From Desulfobacula sp. (lineage in GTDB: Bacteria; Desulfobacterota; Desulfobacteria; Desulfobacterales; Desulfobacteraceae): DNA of 11,340 bases. The DNA lies in contig NZ_JAIOSW010000453.1 in the NCBI RefSeq assembly GCF_021107415.1, positions 1-11,340 on the forward strand, in the 5' to 3' direction. The notes under the pieces were generated by a model. It had not been told where the DNA came from, searched no databases, and saw nothing but the letters and a program-made list of their open reading frames with translations. Positions 1 to 6,804 of this stretch are shown in pieces (the first letter of the stretch is position 1; each line of letters opens with the position of its first letter). The position numbers and the translations under genes are program-made.

Positions 1-1388
1 CAATTTTTTAAGAGCAATGCAACAGATTCAATATGATAGGTATGGGGAAACATATCTATGGGTTGAATTTCGCAGGTCTCGTATTTGGGGGACAGCATTT
101 CAAGATCCCGGGCAAGGGTTGCCGGATTGCAGGATACATAGACAATTTTCTCAGGACCCATTGAAAGTACCTGTCGAACAACATCCTTGTGCATACCGAC
201 CCTTGGCGGATCAATAATCATTACATCGGGTTTTGATTTTAATCTTGGCAGGACATCCTTGATATCCCCTTCAAGAAATTCACAGTTTTCAATTTCATTG
301 AGCCTGGCATTTTGTTTTGCATCAATGACAGCGCTTGGCACAATCTCAATGCCTTTCACCATTTTTGCCTGATCTGAAAGCCATATGGGGATTGTACCGG
401 TTCCGGAATAAAGATCCATCACAACTTCTTTGCCTGTCAATGCAGCATATTCCGATACCTTGGAATATAATTTTTCGCAAGATTTTGTATGGGTCTGGAA
501 AAATGAATTGGCTGAAATTTTAAATACAAATTTTCCCAGCTTTTCCTTTATGTGATCCTTACCATAAAGGGTAATTTCTTCTTTGCCGGTTGAAACACCG
601 GATTTTGCATCGGTAATATTATTCATGATGGATTCAATCTGTGGATATTTTTCTGCCAGTTTGGCTGCAAGATCCCGGACCACATCAATTTTTTTCTCTT
701 TGGTTACAATATTAACCATCCATGTGTCAAAAGCCACTGAATGCCTTAGCATTAAAAACCGCCAGAACCCTTCATGTGTCCTTAAATGATAGGCTGGAAG
801 ATCTGATTCTTTTATGAAATGTCTGACATCCTCCAATATCTGATTTCCAAGTTTCGGCATGATTTCGCATTGTTTGATATCAATGACCTTGTCAAAGGTG
901 CCCGGCACATGAAGTCCAATGCCAAAACCCTTTTTAATTTCCTCATTTTCAAGCTCCCAGGGCAGCAACCATCTTTTTGAGGAACAGGAAAATTCCATTT
1001 TATTGCGATATTCAAAAATTTTGTCAGACGGGATAACATCCTTCACCAAAATATTTTTTAACCCGCCAATATGCTCAATGGATTCTGTGACATGTCTTTT
1101 TTTATATTCAAGCTGGAGATCATATTCAATCTGCTGCCACTTACATCCCCCGCAATAATTGCAATATTGGCATTTCCCCTCTTTTCTAAGGGGAGATTCC
1201 TTTAAAATTTTTATCAGTTTTCCTTCTGCCCAGGACTTTTTCTTTTTTGTAATTTTTACAAATACAATATCTCCCGGAATGCACCGATCGATAAAAACCG
1301 GTAATCCATCCGGTTTTGCAAGCCCCCTGCCCCCAAAGGCAAGATCAATGATTTCCAGTTCATATGTTTTTCTTTTCTTAATTGCCAT
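1..1388 (-). CDS. rlmD: 23S rRNA (uracil-5-)-methyltransferase, RlmD/RumA family (3' end cut by window edge)
   Basis: The gene is read from ATG at 1388 down to base 1; 462 codons are visible and the stop lies just outside the window. The family transfers a methyl group from S-adenosylmethionine to C5 of a uracil in RNA; RlmD acts at U1939 of 23S rRNA. Residues 1-65 fit a TRAM RNA-binding domain (DLAFGGRGLAK). An iron-sulfur cluster motif is seen as C73-x5-C79-x2-C82, with C174 as the likely fourth ligand. SAM motif I is DLYSGTGT at about 325-332. DPPRVGMH at 393-400 and VSCNPATLARDL with catalytic C420 complete the signature. The visible length already matches the family. No good ribosome binding site precedes the ATG. 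The exact target (U1939, U747 or tRNA U54) cannot be fixed from sequence, but the cysteine cluster favours RlmD-type over TrmA. Confidence 0.9.
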   Translation of the reverse strand, partial: MAIKKRKTYELEIIDLAFGGRGLAKPDGLPVFIDRCIPGDIVFVKITKKKKSWAEGKLIKILKESPLRKEGKCQYCNYCGGCKWQQIEYDLQLEYKKRHVTESIEHIGGLKNILVKDVIPSDKIFEYRNKMEFSCSSKRWLLPWELENEEIKKGFGIGLHVPGTFDKVIDIKQCEIMPKLGNQILEDVRHFIKESDLPAYHLRTHEGFWRFLMLRHSVAFDTWMVNIVTKEKKIDVVRDLAAKLAEKYPQIESIMNNITDAKSGVSTGKEEITLYGKDHIKEKLGKFVFKISANSFFQTHTKSCEKLYSKVSEYAALTGKEVVMDLYSGTGTIPIWLSDQAKMVKGIEIVPSAVIDAKQNARLNEIENCEFLEGDIKDVLPRLKSKPDVMIIDPPRVGMHKDVVRQVLSMGPEKIVYVSCNPATLARDLEMLSPKYETCEIQPIDMFPHTYHIESVALLLKN

Positions 1389-1439
1389 AATGTTTATTTC
1401 TGTTTAACTTTTAATTAATCCAAATTTTCAAAACTTGAT

Positions 1440-1468
1440 ATTATAATGGTTTAATGGCATAAAGACAA
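1440..1468 (-). promoter_or_regulatory. sigma70-type promoter for the rRNA methyltransferase gene
   Basis: On the minus strand TTGTCT (1468-1463) and a perfect TATAAT (1445-1440) are separated by 17 bases. Transcription would start near 1433, giving a leader of about 45 bases before the ATG at 1388. The -10 lies in the palindrome ATTATAAT (1440-1447), so a TATAAT also faces the divergent hydrolase gene at 1442-1447. No good -35 is seen on that side. The promoter is inferred from pattern match only. Confidence 0.5.
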
Positions 1469-1471
1469 GGT

Positions 1472-2230
1472 ATGAAAACCTGTTCAAAAAATATTGAATT
1501 CATCTCCCATGGATTTTTACTTAAAGGGGTTTTGCACCTGCCCAAGGTAAAATACCCCCCCCTTGTTGTCGGGTCCCACGGCCTTGAAGGCTCAAAAGAA
1601 TCTGCAAAACAAACGGTATTGGCAAAACTTCTTGTCCAGAATAATATTGCCTTTTTCCGGTTTGATCACAGGGGCTGCGGTGAAAGCCAAGGAGATTTTA
1701 TCAAAGACACCTCCCTTGAAAAACGAACCAATGACTATATCAATGCTGTAAAGCATATCCTGTCACTTGAAAAGACAAGCCAAAACATTGCTGTTTTCGG
1801 GTCCAGCATGGGAGGTTCCACCTGTATTAATGCCTGGGAATCACTTTTACAAATGAATATCAATCTTTGCGGGGCAGTCTTGTGCTCTTCACCTGCAAAA
1901 AGTCTCACCATTGAAAATATTCCAACAGATGCAAATGAAGACAGATCTGCCCTGCCCTTGAGCTTTTTTAAAAACAATCTTCTTTTTAATATTCTGGATA
2001 AAGCAAAAAATCTGTCCAACGTGCTTATTTTCCACGGGAATGCAGACGAAGTGGTTCCGGTTTCAAATGCCAATGATATCTACAACCTGGCAAAGGAGCC
2101 CAAACGATTGATCATTCATAAAAACGGGGATCACCAGATGACCGCAAGAAGAGATCAGGCAGAGTTTGAGATTGAAACCATGGCCTGGTTTTTAAAATGT
2201 TTTCGCCATCAAAACCAAATGCCTTCTTAA
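1472..2230 (+). CDS. alpha/beta hydrolase (serine hydrolase, prolyl-peptidase/esterase-like)
   Basis: This 252-residue cytosolic protein has the full alpha/beta-hydrolase fold signature. GSHGLEGS at 34-41 is the oxyanion-hole region and FDHRGCGES at 64-72 is a typical strand-4 loop. The nucleophile elbow is G110-S-S112-M-G114, so S112 is the likely nucleophile. The acid is probably D192 in HGNADEVVPV, and the base is H221 in NGDHQM. Members cleave ester, thioester or peptide bonds of small substrates; the substrate here is unknown. There is no signal peptide. The only purine-rich stretch before the ATG (AAGG) sits one base from it, so translation initiation may be weak or the true start slightly different. 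It is divergent from the methyltransferase gene, and its 3' end overlaps cinA by 39 bp on the opposite strand. Confidence 0.88.
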   Translation: MKTCSKNIEFISHGFLLKGVLHLPKVKYPPLVVGSHGLEGSKESAKQTVLAKLLVQNNIAFFRFDHRGCGESQGDFIKDTSLEKRTNDYINAVKHILSLEKTSQNIAVFGSSMGGSTCINAWESLLQMNINLCGAVLCSSPAKSLTIENIPTDANEDRSALPLSFFKNNLLFNILDKAKNLSNVLIFHGNADEVVPVSNANDIYNLAKEPKRLIIHKNGDHQMTARRDQAEFEIETMAWFLKCFRHQNQMPS

Positions 2231-3454
2231 GATTTCCAAAGCCATCATGGCAAATATTTTTTTATTTTTAACCCTGTCATCAAAGGAAAATCTATATGTT
2301 CTGGCCATTGAAAATTCAGAACCTGCAATACCGATACACACCATGCCTACCGGTTTTTCTTTAGTGCCGCCGCCGGGTCCTGCAATACCGGTGGTTGAGA
2401 TGGCAAAATCAGCATGGGCTTTATGTCTTGCACCCTGGGCCATTTCAAGGGCGGTCTGTTCATGAACAGCCCCGTATTCAATAATTGTCTCTTTTCTGAC
2501 ATTCAAAATATTTATTTTTGCGTCATTAGAGTAAGTAATACCTGAAAATAAAAAATAGTTTGAACTGCCCGCCACATCGGTCACCATGTTTGAAATCAGA
2601 CCACCTGTACAGGATTCTGCAATGGCAAGGGTTTTACCTTGTTTTGTCAACAAACCCCCGACCTCCTGGGCAATGGTCAATCCTTGTTCAGACACGACTT
2701 TATTCTCAAGCTGCAGCACCACCCATTGTTTTGCTTTTGCAATATCAGCTCTTGCTTTGTCTTTTTCTTTAAAAGAACCAGATAAAATTATTTTGACTTC
2801 AATGACAGGAAAATCAGCCCGAAAACCCAACCGTATTCCAAAAAACTTTGTTTCAAACCCTTTTAACAATGCTCCGACCTTTGATTCAGGAAGACCAAAT
2901 ACGGTGAGCCGTTCGATCAGGATATCATCAAAGAGATTAAATTTATTAACCAACACCTTTTTTATTTCTTTTTCAAACATCATTTTCATTTCAGACGGTA
3001 CGCCCGGCATAAAGAAAAAAAGACACTGATTTATTTTTATATAAAATCCAGGTGCTGTACCATTGCGATTAATCAGCATATTTGAACTGGATGGCAGCAA
3101 GGCCTGTTTTTCATTATCTCTGGTTAATTGAAATCCTCTCTTTTTAAAATAGGATCTCATTGATTCCAATGCATCTATGTTCAGCTCAAGCCTGTTACCT
3201 GAGGCCTTACTACAGGCAAGCCCTGTCAAATCATCCCGGGTTGGGCCCAGGCCACCGGTAACAAGACAGATATCTGCCTGTAGAGAAATGTCACCAATAA
3301 TTGATGCAATTGCATCGACATCATCACCAACAGCAATAATTTTTTGAACTTCAATGCCCATTTCTTTGAGTGCACGGCAGAGAAATGCTGAATTTGTATC
3401 AACAATATCCCCTAAAAGGACTTCATCTCCGGTTGAAAGAATATGTGCAATCAT
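2192..3454 (-). CDS. cinA: CinA: nicotinamide-nucleotide amidase with N-terminal MoCF-binding-like domain
   Basis: The product has 420 residues, the normal length for two-domain CinA. The N-terminal COG1058/MoCF-biosynthesis-like domain shows LSTGDEVLLGDIVDTNSAFL (7-26), VTGGLGPTRDD (65-75) and MPGVPSEM (149-156). In characterised homologues this domain hydrolyses ADP-ribose or NAD-related pyrophosphates. The C-terminal PncC domain has AESCTGGL (279-286), with the likely catalytic Ser281, then SGITYSNDAK (304-313) and TTGIAGPGGGT (354-364). PncC deamidates nicotinamide mononucleotide to nicotinic acid mononucleotide, recycling pyridine nucleotides. The start is set by AGAGGGG placed 7 bases before the ATG. 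That site lies inside the last codons of the upstream radical SAM gene, whose stop is only 3 bases away, so translation is probably coupled. Confidence 0.95.
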   Translation of the reverse strand: MIAHILSTGDEVLLGDIVDTNSAFLCRALKEMGIEVQKIIAVGDDVDAIASIIGDISLQADICLVTGGLGPTRDDLTGLACSKASGNRLELNIDALESMRSYFKKRGFQLTRDNEKQALLPSSSNMLINRNGTAPGFYIKINQCLFFFMPGVPSEMKMMFEKEIKKVLVNKFNLFDDILIERLTVFGLPESKVGALLKGFETKFFGIRLGFRADFPVIEVKIILSGSFKEKDKARADIAKAKQWVVLQLENKVVSEQGLTIAQEVGGLLTKQGKTLAIAESCTGGLISNMVTDVAGSSNYFLFSGITYSNDAKINILNVRKETIIEYGAVHEQTALEMAQGARHKAHADFAISTTGIAGPGGGTKEKPVGMVCIGIAGSEFSMARTYRFSFDDRVKNKKIFAMMALEILRRHLVLMAKTF

Positions 3455-3457
3455 AAT

Positions 3458-4978
3458 TCATCCCCTCTGGTGTTGAAAAAATGCAGCATGGTTTGATGAA
3501 AAAAATGCTGGATTTTTACGAATGTGTGATCCGACAACCACCTGTTTTTTAAATGATTTATCAAGAAATTGTTTGATTTGCCTTCTATCCCACCCAAATG
3601 GATGCGTAAAATTTAAATATAACGAAAGATCTCCATGGTAAAACTCATGAGTATCAAGATATTTAGCATCATCGCTGAATTTGGGAAGATTAAATACAGC
3701 CAGGTTCAAATAATCAATATATTCCTTGTGTGCCTTGACATATTCAAGCGTTCTGAATGCAGCCTTTTTATCTTCAAAACTCGTTCCAAAAAGAAGGTAG
3801 ACAAAGGTTAAGATTCCTGCATGATGCAGGTTTCCAAGGATGGTTGATACCATAGTCAGATCCGTTCCCTTGTTCATCCGGTCCAGCACATCCTGGTCCC
3901 CTGATTCAAGACCCAGTTTTAGCATATTACATCCCGAATTTTTAAGATCATGGCAAAAATCCCGATCCAGAAACTCTTTTTCAAATCTTACAAATCCATA
4001 CCATTTAAATCCAAATTTATTTTTTGATACAGCCTTTAAAAAGGCCGGTGTAACAGCATTGTCGATTAAGTGAACATAGTCAGGAGCATATTTTTGATCA
4101 ATTGATTTTAAATCCTGTAACACTTTTGATGCCCGCTGGGAATTATAGGGACGGGTTTCTGCCTTTTCAGGGCAGAACCTGCACTTGCTCCAATAACATC
4201 CAATGGATGCTCGAAAAGGCAAAACTTTGCCGGGTGCAAGATATAAATCATCTTTTACAAAATCATAATCCGGAACATAATGCTTCTTTTTTGCGTCTTT
4301 TACACCAAAAAGTTCCAGCAACGGCTGTTCCCCTTCCCCCCTGATCATAACATCAACCAGATCTTTAAAAGGATCATTATAATCCGGCCTGCTCATCCAG
4401 GAAGATACAAGCCCTCCGCCATAGATAATTTTTTTATCTTTAAAATTATTCCGTATCCATCCTGTAAGGGCAAAACTAGTCAGGGCCTGATTCAGATAAC
4501 AAAGGGAAATACCTATGTATTTTGAATCTGAATTTTGAATTTGAGGCCTTACCTTATCTTCAAAAAAATCATAAAAAGGATTTTCTTTATAGTCTCTGGC
4601 ACTTTTCAATAAATCTTTACTGTTAACGCTGGAAAGCTTAGAATCCGAATAATCACTCAAGGTAATCCTGAATCTTTTGGTATCCACGCTGATGGACAAC
4701 AGCTTGTTTAGATCATAAACCCTTTGGTGATAGCGGTCCATATTTTCATACAGGGTTGGATTCTTCAGATCAGAAATTATCTGTTCTCTGTTTTTCAGTG
4801 CCCTTTTTGACCAGGAATCAATAGGAACAATATCTGAATTAATCAGATATAACAGTCCTTCAATATTTGCATCATAACCATGACAAAAAATCCCGTGCTC
4901 TTTTAAGGCTGAAGACAAGAGCGCTATCCCGGCAGGCGGCTCACAAGGTTTGGTAACAGGTGGAAAAATCAATAACAT
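3458..4978 (-). CDS. radical SAM protein with B12-binding-type N-terminal domain, function unknown
   Basis: The protein has 506 residues and no export signal. Residues 1-45 (LLIFPPVTKPCEPPAGIALL, then YDANIEG) resemble the start of the cobalamin-binding domain of class B radical SAM enzymes. The usual DxHxxG cobalt-ligand motif reads DANIEG (36-41), without the histidine, so cobalamin would be bound His-off or not at all. IYGGG (185-189) and RGEGEQPLLEL (213-223) are typical of the end of that domain. The [4Fe-4S] motif is C261-x4-C266-x2-C269 (IGCYWSKCRFCP). This one-residue-longer spacing occurs in some B12-type radical SAM families. LKLGLESG at about 355-362 fits the SAM barrel. The substrate is unknown. 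AGGA lies 9 bases upstream of the ATG. The start codon sits within the 3' end of the truncated regulator gene, and cinA follows after 3 bases, implying one transcript. Confidence 0.85.
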   Translation of the reverse strand: MLLIFPPVTKPCEPPAGIALLSSALKEHGIFCHGYDANIEGLLYLINSDIVPIDSWSKRALKNREQIISDLKNPTLYENMDRYHQRVYDLNKLLSISVDTKRFRITLSDYSDSKLSSVNSKDLLKSARDYKENPFYDFFEDKVRPQIQNSDSKYIGISLCYLNQALTSFALTGWIRNNFKDKKIIYGGGLVSSWMSRPDYNDPFKDLVDVMIRGEGEQPLLELFGVKDAKKKHYVPDYDFVKDDLYLAPGKVLPFRASIGCYWSKCRFCPEKAETRPYNSQRASKVLQDLKSIDQKYAPDYVHLIDNAVTPAFLKAVSKNKFGFKWYGFVRFEKEFLDRDFCHDLKNSGCNMLKLGLESGDQDVLDRMNKGTDLTMVSTILGNLHHAGILTFVYLLFGTSFEDKKAAFRTLEYVKAHKEYIDYLNLAVFNLPKFSDDAKYLDTHEFYHGDLSLYLNFTHPFGWDRRQIKQFLDKSFKKQVVVGSHIRKNPAFFSSNHAAFFQHQRG

Positions 4979-5192
4979 GGTAAAACATCCTAAAATTAAT
5001 CAATATGGAATAAAATTTCATCAATCTCTGATTGGACAGCACTTTCAAAAATGAGGCGGCGTCTTCAAAGTAGAGGTGCTGCTCACCCTCAGGCTGCTCA
5101 CCTTGTTCTGCTTTTTTCCATGCATTGATAAAGGTTTGGTTCATATCTTTGTCAGATGCTATATGAATATTGATTTGTTTATCCCTGTTCAT
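4941..5192 (-). pseudogene. N-terminal remnant of an HVO_A0114/TumA-type DNA-binding protein
   Basis: The reading frame gives 83 residues from an ATG with a near-perfect ribosome binding site (AAGGAGG, 8 bases away). Residues 1-57 look like the start of the HVO_A0114-type winged-helix family, known as putative regulators and as antitoxins beside TumE-like toxins. Matching features are IHIASDKDMNQTFINAWKKAEQGE and HLYFEDAASFLKVLSNQRLM (38-57). In that family a helix-turn-helix of roughly 40-60 residues should follow. Here the sequence becomes unlike it after about residue 57 (KFYSILINFRMFYHV), runs 38 bases into the radical SAM gene and stops. I infer loss of the C-terminal DNA-binding part. 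No toxin gene is visible upstream. A shift of one base near 5050 would give a different tail ending at TAA shortly before the radical SAM start, so a frameshift is an alternative reading. It may still be translated and drive coupled translation of the next gene. Confidence 0.6.
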
Positions 5193-5200
5193 ACCTGTTT

Positions 5201-5207
5201 CCTCCTT
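5201..5207 (-). promoter_or_regulatory. strong ribosome binding site of the truncated regulator gene
   Basis: On the minus strand AAGGAGG lies 8 bases before the ATG at 5192. This is the best Shine-Dalgarno match in the window. It fixes the start of the remnant gene and suggests that the 5' part of the gene is still under selection or only recently broken. Confidence 0.75.
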
Positions 5208-5214
5208 ATACTAT

Positions 5215-5243
5215 ATGGTACGATTAACCGCAAGTGGTATCAA
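5215..5243 (-). promoter_or_regulatory. candidate promoter for the regulator remnant-radical SAM-cinA unit
   Basis: On the minus strand TTGATA (5243-5238) and TACCAT (5220-5215) are spaced by 17 bases. Transcription would start about 15-20 bases before the ATG at 5192, just ahead of the ribosome binding site. The -10 matches only 4 of 6 consensus bases. It is the only plausible promoter in the 186-base gap before trpG/pabA. If the remnant once repressed its own promoter, the operator would be here, but no clear palindrome is seen. Confidence 0.35.
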
Positions 5244-5306
5244 AGAGGTATGCACAAAGTCTTTAAAAATATTTCATGCGTCAGCCTTGATCAATCCTTC
5301 TGTTTC

Positions 5307-5335
5307 TTGAATTTTTCACCTTTTTAATATATGTA
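5307..5335 (+). promoter_or_regulatory. candidate promoter of trpG/pabA
   Basis: TTGAAT (5307-5312) and TATGTA (5330-5335) are 17 bases apart. Transcription would begin near 5342, leaving a leader of about 37 bases. GCGGAGG (5365-5371) then lies 7 bases before the ATG at 5379. The leader is too short for a tryptophan-type attenuator, and no leader peptide or T-box is visible. This suggests constitutive expression. Pattern match only. Confidence 0.4.
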
Positions 5336-5378
5336 CAATTTAAGATGAAAACAGACAGTTCAGAGCGGAGGCAGATAA

Positions 5379-5948
5379 ATGTTAGTTGCAGTAATAGACA
5401 ATTATGATTCGTTCACTTTCAACCTGGTTCACTACATCCTTCACACAGGAGTAGAGGTAAAAGTTTTTAGAAACGATAGAATCTCCATTGATGATCTTAA
5501 CTCTTTGAACTTAGGAGCCATTGTCATCTCTCCAGGGCCTGGCCGTCCGGAAGATGCAGGCATTTCTCTTGATCTTATCAAGCATTTTTCAGGTAGAATT
5601 CCCCTTCTCGGCGTCTGCCTTGGTCACCAGGTTATAGCCCAGAGCTTTGGCGGAAAAATTATCCAGGCCAGGCAAATCATGCATGGAAAAACATCTGTGA
5701 TCACTTCTGATGGAGAACATATTTTTTCAGGCATCAACAAAGCCTTTACTGTCATGCGATACCATTCCCTGGCGGTTTCCAAAGAGGATTTTCCCGACTG
5801 TCTGACTATTACAGCAAAAACTTACGATGGTGAAATCATGGGGATTCGGCATAAGGAGCATCAGACCCATGGCGTCCAGTTTCATCCTGAATCCTTTATG
5901 ACCACTCTGGGAAAAAGACTGATCGAAAATTTCATTAAAGGCGCATAG
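5379..5948 (+). CDS. pabA: glutamine amidotransferase of anthranilate or aminodeoxychorismate synthase (TrpG/PabA)
   Basis: The 189-residue class I glutamine amidotransferase has the normal stand-alone length. Its start IDNYDSFTFNLVHY (6-19) is typical of TrpG/PabA. SPGPGRPEDAG (51-61) forms the oxyanion region. The nucleophile is C80 in GVCLGHQ, with H169 and E171 in QFHPES completing the triad. RYHSL (127-131) is also conserved. The enzyme releases ammonia from glutamine for TrpE (anthranilate, tryptophan pathway) or PabB (aminodeoxychorismate, folate pathway). The same small subunit often serves both. No trpE, pabB or other trp gene is in the window, so the pathway cannot be decided here; the orphan position slightly favours pabA. 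A clear GCGGAGG ribosome binding site sets the start. It converges on the LysM gene with 5 bases between the stop codons. Confidence 0.92.
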   Translation: MLVAVIDNYDSFTFNLVHYILHTGVEVKVFRNDRISIDDLNSLNLGAIVISPGPGRPEDAGISLDLIKHFSGRIPLLGVCLGHQVIAQSFGGKIIQARQIMHGKTSVITSDGEHIFSGINKAFTVMRYHSLAVSKEDFPDCLTITAKTYDGEIMGIRHKEHQTHGVQFHPESFMTTLGKRLIENFIKGA

Positions 5949-5953
5949 AAACA

Positions 5954-6634
5954 TCACCGGATAAGAATATTATCCCCCGGGTAAATCTTTGCTTTGGTGG
6001 ACAGATTATTGAGTTTTTGTAAGCTTGCAATACTGGTATTATACTTTTTGCTGATAGAGTACAGGGTTTCCCCTTTTTGAACGGTATGAAACATGGGAGT
6101 CTTTTTCTCTTTTTTCACGGCTTTTTTTACCGGTATTGAAGGCTTTGGCTTAGATTTTGGTGTCATCGTTGCGGTCGGCTTATTTTTAAGCTGTGAAATA
6201 TTTTTTTCAATTTTTCCCATTCTTTCTATTAAGGAATCAAATCTAACTGAAAATGCCGTTTCAAGCCGTGTTAAACGTTCTTCCACCGGATCAATTCTCT
6301 CCACGCCTTTTACTTTTTTACCGGCTGGTGATTGAACAGAATTTTCCTGAATTTGAAGCACTTGTTCTATCTTTTTAATTTTCTTTTCAATATCAGCAAA
6401 GGATGTACTTGAAACGCTTTTTTTAACAGGGTCAATCTTGGGACCTGTGGATCTGAAAAAAAGAAAAAATATGATAATAGTTAAAAGCAACGCTCCCAGA
6501 ATAATCAAGGCAAATTCATTTTTCTTTAACAGAGAAGCATTAAGTTTCCCCCCTTTATTCTGGACTTCAGGTGCTCTTTTTTTATTGGTTTTTGTTGTCG
6601 GTATTTTTGATTCAGGTTTACCTTTGGGTTTCAT
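5954..6634 (-). CDS. membrane-anchored LysM-domain protein
   Basis: The protein has 226 residues. A highly basic N-terminal tail (1-38) precedes one hydrophobic segment (about 41-60), so the likely topology is N-terminus in and C-terminus in the periplasm. Residues 80-150 are charged and heptad-like and probably form a coiled coil, broken by a Lys-rich stretch at 102-110. A Pro/Lys/Thr-rich linker (152-180) leads to a C-terminal LysM domain (182-226). That domain contains HTVQKGETLYSISKKYNTS and IYPGDNILIR, a fold that binds peptidoglycan glycan strands. The function is probably to tether or organise the cell wall; no catalytic domain is present. The start is supported by AGGAG 8 bases before the ATG. 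It is transcribed alone and converges on trpG/pabA. Confidence 0.85.
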   Translation of the reverse strand: MKPKGKPESKIPTTKTNKKRAPEVQNKGGKLNASLLKKNEFALIILGALLLTIIIFFLFFRSTGPKIDPVKKSVSSTSFADIEKKIKKIEQVLQIQENSVQSPAGKKVKGVERIDPVEERLTRLETAFSVRFDSLIERMGKIEKNISQLKNKPTATMTPKSKPKPSIPVKKAVKKEKKTPMFHTVQKGETLYSISKKYNTSIASLQKLNNLSTKAKIYPGDNILIR

Positions 6635-6665
6635 CGCAGAGCTCCTGTTTTTTTATTTTTATGAC

Positions 6666-6687
6666 TATCATCTTAATATCATCTTAA
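6666..6687. repeat. perfect 11-bp tandem direct repeat in the promoter of the LysM gene
   Basis: TATCATCTTAA occurs twice without a gap (6666-6676 and 6677-6687). It overlaps the proposed -10 and start point of the LysM gene promoter. An 11-bp period is one helical turn, the arrangement used by OmpR/PhoB-type response regulators, so an operator is possible. In such an AT-rich gap chance is also plausible. Confidence 0.6.
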
Positions 6688-6700
6688 ATTTTATTTTCAA
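6673..6700 (-). promoter_or_regulatory. candidate promoter of the LysM gene
   Basis: On the minus strand TTGAAA (6700-6695) and TATTAA (6678-6673) are separated by 16 bases. Transcription would start near 6666, about 32 bases before the ATG at 6634. The surrounding gap is very AT-rich, so chance matches are common. Confidence 0.4.
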
Positions 6701-6781
6701 CCTATAAAATCAAATAATAACTAAATTTCATTATTGAACAAGAGCTCAATAGTATGATAGGGTTCTTTACAAAGGATCTTG

Positions 6782-6787
6782 TATAAT
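6782..6787 (+). promoter_or_regulatory. possible -10 element for the FGE-fold gene
   Basis: A perfect TATAAT lies 17 bases before the ATG at 6805. No good -35 is found at the usual distance. The start point it implies (around 6794) falls at the ribosome binding site AGGA (6794-6797), so the leader would be very short. Weakly supported. Confidence 0.25.
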
Positions 6788-6804
6788 ATGCTTAGGATAA
6801 TTAC

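Noticed and set aside
1735..2073. 112-codon minus-strand open frame inside the alpha/beta hydrolase gene
   Set aside because: It is antisense to the complete catalytic triad region of the hydrolase and shows no domain signature.
2586..3029. 147-codon plus-strand open frame inside cinA
   Set aside because: It is entirely antisense to a well-conserved cinA, has no recognisable motifs and no ribosome binding site.
4990..5055. A second open frame at the regulator junction, ending in SEIDEILFHID
   Set aside because: The frame is short, starts after a stop, and the other frame (LKVLSNQRLM) matches the family. It is kept only as an alternative frameshift reading in the remnant entry.
5244..5306. 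Possible toxin gene or operator upstream of the truncated regulator
   Set aside because: Read on both strands, the stretch holds no open frame with a ribosome binding site and no convincing palindrome.
5955..5978. GGATAA-loop-TTATCC inverted repeat at the trpG/pabA-LysM gene junction
   Set aside because: It lies in the last codons of the LysM gene, the stem is only about 6 perfect pairs and no T tract follows on either strand, so a terminator is not supported.
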